This document shows, piece after piece, positions 9,799 to 21,700 of a stretch of 64,000 nt of DNA (positions are counted from its first letter, which is position 1; each line of letters opens with the position of its first letter). The stretch lies in NCBI RefSeq assembly GCF_026230105.1, contig NC_079474.1:31572294-31636293 (forward strand), read 5' to 3'. The stretch comes from Diorhabda sublineata (taxonomy: Eukaryota; Arthropoda; Insecta; Coleoptera; Chrysomelidae). The notes under the pieces were generated by a model that saw nothing but the letters and a program-made list of their open reading frames with translations, searched no databases and was not told the DNA's origin. Both the position numbers and the translations under genes were made by a program.

Positions 9799-12700
9799 CT
9801 TTAAATGCACAATGATGTCATTATTAAAATCCCACAAATTCTTCGTATAAGCATGCTGATTGTTTTCAATATTATAATTCACACTTAAGAATCCAATGTT
9901 TTCCGAAATCGTTTCTATCAAATTCACTATGAAAATTATAGCATACCTGTGAATCGATTATATCAGGATGAGTATTCAAATAATCTTCAATTTCTTTTGG
10001 ATATATATTCTCCCCTCCCCTTATAATCATATCTTTCAATCTTCCTACTATCTTTCCATAACCTTGTTCATCTATTATGAAGATATCTCTGCAACATATA
10101 TTGTTATATTTTATAGAACCAATAATTGATTCTTTTATATTTAACGTCGAGACACCAGAGAAAACTGACGATAAATTGCTTTTATTGATATTTGAGAAAG
10201 ATCCAAAGGACGATCAAACTTTTGAACAATTGTCTGAATTTCTCAAAAATTTGATAAAACAATTGGATTGGATAAAACAGGAAGATTTAAAAAAATTGTT
10301 CAACCTTTTAGAAACTACAGGAAAATTAACAAACTCTCCAGAAAACGGTTGAATTTAACAGAATAACCCAAAACGGTACCAGATTTTGCTTCAGTTTTCA
10401 AGGAAGTTTCAGAACACCACTAAACTTCTGAGAAAGTGCTTGAATAGACCAGGGAGATTTTAAAAATTGTCCAACTCTATTATCTGTAAGAATTCTTCAA
10501 AAAAAGTCTAAAAAAATGTTCGAACTTTTGAAAAAGATGTCGAATTTACCAGAATAAATCAAAACAGTACCATACTTTCAAACTTTGTCTTTAGTTTTCT
10601 AGTATCAAAGTATCACCGCACTTTGAAGAAAATGCTTGAATAAACCAGATTTGAGGAATTATCCAACTGATTTGAAATTGCAGTTATTCTTTAGAAAAAA
10701 TTTAAAAAAAAAATCATTAACCGACTTTGAAATTATCAATATTAATGTCCCGAGTGCATGTCAAATTGTCGATAATTTAATTTTCTCGAGTGCGCGAATG
10801 CGCACGAGAGGAAATTATGAGACAATTTGACATGCACGAGAGGGAATTTTGGCAGACTATTTCCTGTGAAAAATTTAATTTAAAATAAACAATAATTGTT
10901 CCTTTTCTTAAAATATAAAATTAAAACCAAATGATGTTTATTAATCCTAGACGAAAATTTGGCACTAGTGCAAATTATCGATAATTTGCACTAGTGCAGT
11001 ATTATCGCTGAAATTTGATCGTTGCTAGGTAAACATAAAATATTACAGCTTTTTGGTTGGTTTAAATTTTTCGAAGGAAATAGTCAGAATAACTAACAAT
11101 GTTACCAGACTTTCAAATTGTTCCTTGAGTATTCTGGGAAGTGTCAGACAATTTTGAAACATGGATTCAAATTTTTTATCAAAACTTAGAACGTTGCCAA
11201 ACTTTCGAGTTATGCGTCTCCGAGAAATTGATCTTATATACCAGGATCAGTTAAAAATACTACAAAACTTTTGAGAAAGAAAAAATTGTTATCGAAGAGT
11301 TTAATTGTTAGAAAATAAAGAAGTGATCGATCGGGTGCAAAATTTCCCAAACCAATTAAAGAAATTGCTTTCGAAAGTTTTTCGAAATTTATATTGAAAA
11401 ATCCAAAAAGTTATCAGAAACACACACCCTCATATCTTCACCTTCACAAACATATCAGCAAATAATCATCAAATTGCACGGGATTTTGAGGTTAATAAAA
11501 CTATTTTTTTTATTGTTATGTAAGAAATAGAAACACGTGTAAATAGAAATATTTTCTTTAGTTATTATATATATATATAAAATTGTTTTTACCCAGTATG
11601 ATCCGGCAGAGTCAATTTGACTACGAGTTTTTTCTTCATCTTTATAATAACTACTTAATAACGAATAACCTCTAATACATAATTCACCCGGAACGCCTCT
11701 GGTTACGATATGTCCTTCTGCATCAACTACTTTTACCTCCAAATGATCTTGTAAATATCCAACAGTATTTGTAATTCGCTCATCATCATCGTTACTCAAT
11801 GATTGAAAAGTTGAACCGGTGGTTTCTGTTAAACCGAAAATTGACTGAAATAAAATGAATTAAATCCAAACAATTTAATTTGTGTAATAAAATCAAACAT
11901 TTATTTATTTTGAACAAAAGTAATCGAAGAAATAGAAGAAAATGGTTTCAGATGCATCTCATGACGAATGCCGAATGGGTAAAAAATTAAAAAGCAATTA
12001 GGAAATCTAACGGAATGTCAAAACGAGCTCCTCCTATTTAAAAATGTCCGCCGTGAGGTAAGCAAACAATGCTTTGCTGTAAATTTTTTTGCGTGTAGAA
12101 TTGTTTATTGCTCTCTAGACATTATTATTTCCAGTTTTATTGCGAAAGGCCTTCTTAAAGAGTTGCCACTAGTGAAATTTCTTTCCTAAAACCTAGTTCT
12201 GCTGGTTTTTTTTACAAAACAGTGTTGTTTGTAGTTTAGATAAAAGGTAAATAAAGTCTGAAGAACGAGTTTTTTTCTAGGTGATCAGACGTGAAACTGC
12301 TCCAGTACCCGTTAAAATTATTGCCAAGCATTACTCTATTCCAAATACATGTGGTATAAAAACAAAAAATTCAGAAAGCTCCTACATGTTTATAGTGAAT
12401 TCTTATTCGTTTACATTATCACTAAACATACTATCCATGGCCAAATTATTAGACGCACTGCAAGATTTTATGTAAAATATTAATTACCATGTGATATTTT
12501 ACCGTTTCATTGTTTTAAATTGATCTGATCGTTATTTTTATAGTATGCAACCAATGACTGTCAATATTTAGTTGAAACACCTTTAGCCACTAATAAAGCT
12601 TCAATTCTGCGCGGTCTGCTATTAATGCAATATTGTAGTCTCCTGCATTTGAGGATGGTGATACCACACAAGAATCATTTTCACTAGGAGCTCGGTTTTG

Positions 12701-15700
12701 TTGGTGATCACTTCTTCAGCGACTTCTCTTTTCATCAGATTCCACAAATATTCAATTGAGTTTATATCGGGACTATTACCCGGCCAATCCAACATAGTGA
12801 TATTTTCTTCTGCAAAAAAAAAACATAGACCGAGCAATGTGACAGGGAGCTAAAGGTGAATAGTTCCCAATTTGAAAACCATCCTCTGAGCTGCGAAATT
12901 AACCGATTTTTTATGATACTTCTTTGTACTGATCTTGCCTCATTATTCCTCTCACGACGTACAGACGTTCAGTTTCCTTGCCACAGATGACTGACTAAAT
13001 CATGACCACGACACTTTACTCCGCAAAATTTCGAATGTGCTTTCGTCACTGAAGTATACCTATCAAAAAATAGAAAACTTCCAGGCTTCTTTGCTTCATT
13101 TAAATTTTTTATCAAAATATAATATCTTACTGATGTTTGGCCCATTTCAAGCGCCTTCATTGCAACTATTAACTTGGGCTTCCTGGCGGGACGACAAGCC
13201 TTAAAATCTAATTCTTTCAATTTTCTTCGAACACTGCGCTCAGCAGCATTCGCGCTAGCATCTTGGAGTTGTGATTTCATCACATTTGTGGTAGCAAATC
13301 TATTTTATAGACAAATTTTCGTCCAATATCCATCCAATTTGAACATGGAGTGCGAATTGGTTTTCAATCGCATCTTTTATTTATTTTCGGGCTTAATTCT
13401 CCCCCAAGACAATTACCACTAAATTTGTTTGTCTTGATTGTTTAGTAAAATAAACTCTCTTTATATATTTTTGAGAAAAACATTTTCAGACGTGAAGACA
13501 TGCTTTTCTCATAATCCAAAGAATCTCAGCCTCAAACACTAATTTTGATATACTTAATATCTAGAATTGAACGCAACAGTAGAAACTAGTTTCAGGATTT
13601 CAATTTCACTGAAATAAATCAAAAAAGTATCAATAGGGCCTCTTAATAACATAAAACTATACACAACAATTCTAATCATCGAAAATAGCTAAGAAAAGCT
13701 AACACGGATACATACCAAAAAATCGATTGTTTACCCCACGACCGCCATTTTGATGTAGAACAGCTTTTTTTTCAGATTGCCCAATAAGAGTACACTACGA
13801 CAAATTAAATTTTATTTCGGTACACGTCGTAGCCGCTTCGTGCATCTGTTAATGTGTTTATTATGCTTTATCAATAGCCAAAAGAATTTCCAATCTTATC
13901 TTAATTAACGGACACCTCGCAGATAGCTTTGTCACATGCAATATTTCAATCGAAATATTTCATGCCAGTTTAGTTGAAGTATTTACTCCTTAGCTATCAC
14001 ATATTCACGTTTCGATTGGTATCAATATTAAGAAATTAGTTAACTCACTTTCAGTTTTTTAACTCCCAGTGTAGATTTAATTTTTTTAAATAAATGAGGA
14101 GAGCACGGAGCTCCGCCAGTTACTGCAATTTCCAATTTGAATGTTTCATTTCTAATTTCTTGTAAATTTGTTAAGTCTACGTACATTGTTGGGGTTCCAT
14201 ATACTACGGTACATCTAAAAAAGTGTCATATTTTTATTTAAACAACTAGCAGATAGAGTAAAATGAAAAATATTTTTTATTCTCAAGAAATTTTTATTAA
14301 AATGTATGATTTTCGATTAACTTTTTCTCGATAAAATTAATTTGAACTCAGAAAGAGGTAAGTAGTTGCATCTCTAATACGACTCTGATTGTTTATTAAA
14401 CATAATTCGAGATGGAATTTTCCAGGATACGTTAATAGTTATCTAAGTACGGGAAGTGATTTAGTACGATACGAGATAGATGTAGAATAAAAAGCAAAAT
14501 TATATTAAAATATGAAATGTCATATTTGACAATTTTACTGAAAAATAACTCTTTTGATTATTCTTTTATTATTTAATCGGATCCGACTTAGGATCTCTTA
14601 GATCTCGATCTCAAACTTCGAGATCATAATCGTGTTAACCCCATCATAATTTCCGAAAAACCCATTGTCAAAATTACTCTATAGATAAAAACGAAAGAAA
14701 CTATCTTCGCCTTTTTTATTAAAAATCTTTTGTCTAACTATTTTGTCTATGCGATAACAATTTTTTGCAAAACAATGTAAAACAAGAATCAAATGAGACA
14801 CGCTTTCATTTAGATAATTAAATCATTTTTGTATATACTGAGTTCGTAATTATAATATGACCTTAATAACCCCGAAATTTGTAAAGTAGTTACTGATATT
14901 ATCCATATGGTAACAAAACATGAATAATTTTTCAAGTATCATTCAAGGTAAAAGTGGTTTTGTGTCGTAGGTATTAGTATAAAATGAAAATATCAATATA
15001 GCAAATAAATAATTTTTATATAAAACCAGCTTCACATCATAAATAAATTCCGTCGTCACGTGCCTTGTTGTTTTATACCACTGATATTACTTAGGCTCAA
15101 TTTAACAAGTCCAAACGTCTGTTTCAACTACAGATATTGACTTTTTGACGTTTTATAGATGGCGTTTACTGACAATTTACGGTTTAAATGTTACCGACGG
15201 TCTGGGAGTAGTTTAAACTTCAGTTTAATATGAAACGGAGGATCCGAACCTAACTTTTTCAAATTGTTTACATTTTTTCAACATTATAAAGATTTTTGGA
15301 GATAATGGTTGAAGATTTACAGTGTATATTTGATAAACTCAATAATGATGATGAAGAAATTATCAACATTGTCGACGCGCCAAGAAAACAAAAAGTTAAT
15401 CGTCCCAGAGTAAATATTTAAATTGTCCCACTTATTTTTTAAATTTTGTGTGCTTTTATCGAGAAAATTTCATTGTATTTTTTCACAATGTTAATCAAAA
15501 GTACTACTTCATTATCAGATAAAATTGTAATTGCAAATTCTTCTCGGTTCATTTTTGTTTATAAAACTTTCCGAAACAATTCAAGTTCAAAACAATTGAC
15601 AGAAAAATATCTGTTCAACTGTAGTCTGTAAAATAGAATGATCTTGTTTATTCTTGATTCAAACTAGATTTTAAACTTTAGTTTAATCTCCAATTTTACT

Positions 15701-18700
15701 TTAGGTTGTAAAATTGGCCCTTGATGCTACCATCGAAGTCTTTTAATATTAGGCGATTCTGCGTAAGGGGCAATTGTACAAGTGAAGTTTAAGCCTCAAA
15801 CGTTAGTTTTGAGGCCGATTCATAAACTTGACTTTCTATTTGCGGTTTAGGTCCGCGGGTGACGTTTGACGTCTATTGACCCTAATTATAAACTTGACGT
15901 TGCTGCCTAACCTAATCTAACCTAAAAATTTTGTTATTCTTTTTGTTTTCGTGGTATTTTTGTGTTTTTGTTTGTAATCTAGTATTTATAGAAAATATTG
16001 TGGAAAACAAGATTTTTTTTTAAACACAAGCAGATGGGTATAGACTTATGCATTTCAATGTTTTTAATTTTGTAAAAGCAAACGTTAACGGCAACGGCAA
16101 ACGGATAGTCAAGTTTATGAATCGGCCTTAAACCTCAGATATCGACTTAATCACGTTTTATAGATGGCGTTCACCGACAAGCTTCGGTTTAAACGTTACC
16201 GGCGGTCTGCGGGTAGTTTAAACTTCAGTATAATATGACACTGGGAATTCCTACATAGCTTATTCAAATTATTATTGTTTAAAATATATTACCTTGAGTT
16301 ATGGAGGATAGAGAGAATGAAAACAGTTGGTGGCGCTACATTCGTATTCAGGGTAAATTTTAAAGGAAACGCCAAATATTATTGAGAAAATTATTCTGGA
16401 TGTACGTTTTCTCGTAATTCTTTTAGGTTATTTTTTTTAACTCGGCATACTTAAATTGATCTAGAATTGTTATATTTGATATTCATATTTGATTGGCAAA
16501 GTTTTTAATTATCCAACTCTACATATACGTCCAAAAGTATATAGCTTAAGGGAGGATAATTTAATTTAAGTTTTTTTGTGCATCTGTACTTGCCAAATAC
16601 TATTATGAACATTTATTTTGCGTAGAAAATTTCTTTAAATTATTATAAATAATTTAATTATTTAATTGTACTCTGGTGAGCAACAGACAGAAATACCACG
16701 ACTATGAATCAATTATTAAATATTAAATAATAAAAAGTGTTTTTCATGAAAATATCAATAAATGCACAAAGTAAATGGAAATTCCGAAACATTTATCAGC
16801 CAATTCGAAAGGTCGAAATTTTTTTCTCATTACCAACGTTTCTTGTTTTATACAAGATAATAAGGTTAATTAATTTAAACTATTTCATCATCATTTATTT
16901 ATTGGATATATTTTATAAGAACATTAATTTCTTCAACTACATAAATCACAACATTTCTAATTAGCTTTCACGCAAGGACATACATTAGTAGAAAATGAAT
17001 TTTTCTGTGAGCAGGGAGAACAAAAACTTTGCAAAATATTTTCATTATTATCAGCTAACCATCCATATTCGTTCAAAACTGTTTTTGCAAGGCAGGCTTG
17101 GATGATAAGTTGTCAGTATTTACATATTTGACTATAGCTTAAAGAATTAACATCCAATTGTACAGCTTTGGGTTCATTTTTGGCATCGTATAACATATTT
17201 ATAAATTTGCTGACTATATCCATCGCGTTTTCAAAAAGAACGTTCTAAATTAGTAACTCTATTCATAGTAGCGTCAATGAATACATAAAACAGGCAATCT
17301 TCAGAAGTCCTCAAGAACAGCTCCGATTTTGATGTTTTTTTTATATTCTTTAAAATCAGAAACCTCTTAGAGCGGGGACGGAACTATTTATCTTGTTTAA
17401 ACAGTATCTGTGATATTTATGCACAAAAAAATTTCTACTATACAATATCCATTAAAAACTTGTAAATATATTAATGAATGTTATAAACAATTACCTATAA
17501 GTTTGTTCTGTGTAGTAATGACATGGAATTAATTTGTGGACCAAAATATAAATTTTTTATTGACCATAGAAAATTCATTATTTTATACACAAAAAAAGTA
17601 CATTTAATTTTCATTCTCATTTCGCGTTTCGGAGACTTCTTCATCTTCTTCAAGTGGTTGGTGGTTACTGCAGTCATTTCCACTGCAAACTGTGCAGGTT
17701 GGTGAGCAATGAAGATCACTTTTTCTGCAGCCACACGCTGAACCGCATCCTGTTTTGCAAGAGCAAAATATCAATTTTAAAACGTTGTCAGATGCTGCTG
17801 GTTGTGTCATTTTGATTGGTTTTAAATAATTCTCTGTTCGCCAACCCCATTCTTCAGGTGGTATCGATGAATTATTTTTCCATTGCTGAACTTGTAAGTA
17901 GACCTTTTTAATATGTTGTTTTGTTGCATCTTCTGTCGGAGGTAAAGAATTAAATTGTACGCTTTTATTTTTTGAACCTAATGCTATGAAACGTTTATAT
18001 CGTAGTTCATTCAAGCATTGGCAGTTTTAGCACCATACATTGTTAGAATACAATCAATACCATCATTAAAAATCACCAGCACTTCTTCAATTTTGCTCTT
18101 CAGCCATAAAATTTTCAGCTGCTGCGTGTAATTTTTGATTATTATCAAAAACTTTAATAAAACTATTTTTTCCTTTGTTATAGAAAGCGGATGTAGATCA
18201 CATCCAGTGAATGCATGAATAAAAAAGCCGTGAGCAGTAGAGCTCCATCACGAAAGTCGAATTTTTCGTCGAATGAAGACTTTAACTAATACACAAACAA
18301 ATCTTTCCATAAAATGAATTTCTTGGAAATGATATCAATTCTCAATCTTATTTCTTTATATGGAAAATTTGCTATTCCTCAATAACTTTTCATTTCACAA
18401 GTTAACTCTCTCTCTCTCGAATGAAAATTCATAATTTCAATAGACCCGGTGGTCTATTGACAACAAAGAAAAAATTGTCATAATGACAAGAAATTTCGAA
18501 AATGGGAAGTAAAAAAAAATCACCCTAGTATCGATCACACTTGTATTATTCATTAAATAGGAGGCGGTCCAGTTCAACAATTACAACGATCAAAATGATA
18601 TCGGGCGTTTTGTGCTAGAAGAACTGAAGAAGAAAACTTTGAACTTGAGAAAGACAATTCTTCAACATCACCCCTACTTGCATGCGAAGTTCGAACCCTC

Positions 18701-21700
18701 TAGTTAAACTTTTTCTGGCCAAAAAATAAGAAAATATAACAAAAACGACCATAAAATGGAGAGGGCTGGAGATGGAAAGTTTCGACCTTAGATAGGAAAT
18801 CATCTCGCAACTAATTGAACCTACATGTGAAATTTCATTTTTCAGTCGGTTTTCGTTTGACCTGCAGAGGTGAGCAAAGGTCAAAAAACACTTTTTTTGC
18901 ACTGCGATCCCTCGAAATATTCATTTGTTTTCAACCAAACTCTAATAACATCAATCCGCCGCCAAAAAAGCCATGTATGCTAATTTTGAACCAAATCGGA
19001 CCCATAGCAATTGCTCGAGAGACGAAAATAAGAATTGTAGCTTAAACAGATATATAGATATACATATATATATATAAACTACAGACATTCGAAAAACCAT
19101 CATAATCGTGTACAGGAGGTCTCAAAACATGGGAAAAATGATGTGCCCCCCATTTTTCTTCTAGTCATGCCTACCGTAATAGTCTAATTTTTCCTTGAAA
19201 AATTCGACTAAAAACAGATGGTTTTTTTTAAATATTTGGATATTTCTCTAATATTGTTTTTGTTGAGTAAACTTGTTGCAAGATATTATTTTTTAGTGGT
19301 TCAAAAAAAAACATTTCTTTATCATCAGGTGCTAAGGCCATCAATAAAACTAACACATCAATATCTTCAGTTACAACAACTACTTGAAGAGAGGAACAAT
19401 CTATAGCAGATTGTACAATTAATCGATCAGCATCATTTTCGGCTTAACTGCACTCAATATTATTTTCGCCTAGTTTTTTGCAGACAAGATTAATAAACCT
19501 ATTTTTATTTTGCTATTACCTAAAAGTTTCTCTTTCGTTGTGTTCAAAGGCATGTCTTCTTTAAATAAATAATCAATGGAAGTATTGCCGATATATCTAC
19601 GATTTCTCTCAGACACTATAGTTCCATCATTACTATATCCATCAAATACAAATTTAACATTAGTACCATAATTATTACGTAAATATCTAATATACTGTTG
19701 ACAAATATTGGAAAATTAAATTTGGATATATAGCGCCTGCAGCATTATTAACTTTGATTTTACTGCTCATGATCTATAAAGATTTAACAGTATCTTTTGT
19801 GGTCATTTTCATATCTTTGAAGTTAAAACCTCTGATTTTATTTCTCAATTTAATCGAAAATAATATTAAAAAAAATATACTAAAGATATATTCGTCCACA
19901 TATGTGTAAGCAAAAAGATGTATTTGTAGCGTTGCAGATAACATATAAATGTTTTTTTTTTCATTTTAATATTAAATTATTGTTAAAAACTTTTCTGTAA
20001 TAACTATTTGTTACAATAAGATTAATATATAGAGATTTTCTTACAAAAAAATAGAGACCAATCTGAATTTTTTATATAAATGTCGTTGATATTGTTTAAA
20101 CAATATAAATAGTTCCGTCCCCGCTCTAAGAGGTTTCTGATTTTAAATAATATAAAAAACAAAATTGAAAAAAAAATTCATCAAAATGGGAACTGTTCTT
20201 GGGGACTTCCGAAGCAAAGGCTTCATTGACGCGACTATCAAGTCTTCTGACATTTCTGATATTTTTATGAGAAATGTAACGCTCGTTTCTTATTATTTAT
20301 AATTTAATAATTCATTCATAGACGTGGTATTTCTGACCGTTGCCTACTAGGGTACAATTTAAATAATTAAATTATTTATAACAATTGAAAGAAATATTTT
20401 ACATGAAATAAATGTTCATATTCGTATTTGACAAGAGCAAATATACAAAAAAACTTTTATCAAATTATCCCGCGACGTTGAGAAAGCTTGTTTCTCTAAA
20501 GACATCTCGAAAAACGCGCGCTACATATTAGACGAAACTTTAAAAATCAACATCTTTTTTTCTAATAGAGATCAATGGCTCAAAAACTTCTTTAAACTTT
20601 GTACTTTTATACTGTATATGTAGTTATGGATGTTAAAAAATGTTCACTCAACTTTTTCATTTCAATTTATAATACCATTGAAAAAAAATTTCTGAAGTTT
20701 CCCGTTATGCCAGAAAATACTTTGTTAATTCCAGACAGCTTTTAATACTTTACAAAATATTTGAAGAATTTGCTATTAAATTTTCAATAAGAAATATTGA
20801 TTTTTCGTTGACTTGTCACGAGTTGAACGCAAAAAATGATGACTCAATGTTTAACGAAAATTGTGCAAAAATTCGATTTTGACAAGGTTCCTCCAAATTT
20901 AATTAAGAACTAACTTCATATTCGGATTCAGCGACCACGAAAAAATATAGATCAACCATTCTCAGCCGTTAGTAGGAATCTGGCCACCACTATGCATTTT
21001 TGGGGGTGGTTGCCGCTCGCCTATAAATACAGGTTGGTAAATAGGATGTTTATCAGTTTATTGGAATGAAGAATATTTACAAGCACGGTTTATACCAAAA
21101 TAAAACTGAAACCAATAGTCAGTTTGGATTTTCATAAATATAAGGAAAGTTTTATCAACACCTAATTTGCAATGATTGTTAGCGTATAACACAAGCTTCA
21201 GAAGAATACGAAAGGCAGTTATTATGAAGCATTTTTCATTCAATTTTCACGTGTTTATTCATACTAAGAGCATGATTTAATCATAATTTGACCACATCGA
21301 GCGCTGTGATCGATTCAGTCGTTTCCGCTACCAATTAGAATAATCACCTACATGAAACAGATAAATGATGAAACTTATGATTGTACTTACTCGTGTTTCT
21401 TCATTGCTTCTAACTGTTTTTCTGCGTCAAACTTTTCAGAAGGTAGCACAGCAGTTGTACCATAATTTATACAAGAAACTAGACCTAGAACTGAACCGTA
21501 TGCGTGGAATAGAGGATTTGAAATACAAAGTGTATGTTGCTTTTCACCAAAATGATTTCTTTTTCCTATAAAATAAGCGTTATTGACCGCACTGAAATGG
21601 GAAAGTACTGGAGCTTTTGGGAAACCAGTAGTACCCTTAAAAATAAATAAATATGCTGTTTGTTCACTGATGAATGAAAAAAAAAAATTATAAAAGTGAT

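Larger units (their letters stand above)
10345..11260. repeat. Degenerate repeats in gene 2 intron 7
   Basis: Blocks of the form CCAGA..TTTCAAA..TTTTCTGGGAAGTTTCAGA followed by TTGAATA recur near 10375, 10560 and 11105. They look like diverged copies of one unit of roughly 190 bp and are interrupted by two palindromic insertions. Confidence 0.4.
16550..20472 (-). mobile_element. 3.9-kb element with long terminal inverted repeats, PIN-like and CXC coding remains
   Basis: The left arm (16550-16760 and 17260-17425) matches the reverse complement of the right arm (20085-20472), including the exact block CCTCTTAGAGCGGGGACGGA. Between the arms, the minus strand carries decayed coding regions: a PIN-like nuclease-type part (19215-19735), a cysteine-rich C-terminal part (17604-18235) and a second C-terminus (16963-17260) lying inside the left arm. 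The element is inside gene 2 intron 5. The protein family is widespread in arthropod genomes, to my recollection, but I cannot assign a named transposon superfamily. No clear target duplication is visible. Confidence 0.65.

Noticed and set aside
10077..10352. 91-codon plus-strand frame (FEKDPKDDQTFEQLSEFLKN)
   Set aside because: Looks protein-like but it starts antisense inside gene 2 exon 8 and continues into repeat units that recur downstream with stops; no donor or acceptor supports it.
10094..11590. A five-base micro-exon ACNGG between gene 2 exons 7 and 8
   Set aside because: Scanned by eye for AG-ACNGG-GT on the minus strand and found none, so I did not annotate one; the frame problem is left as a finding.
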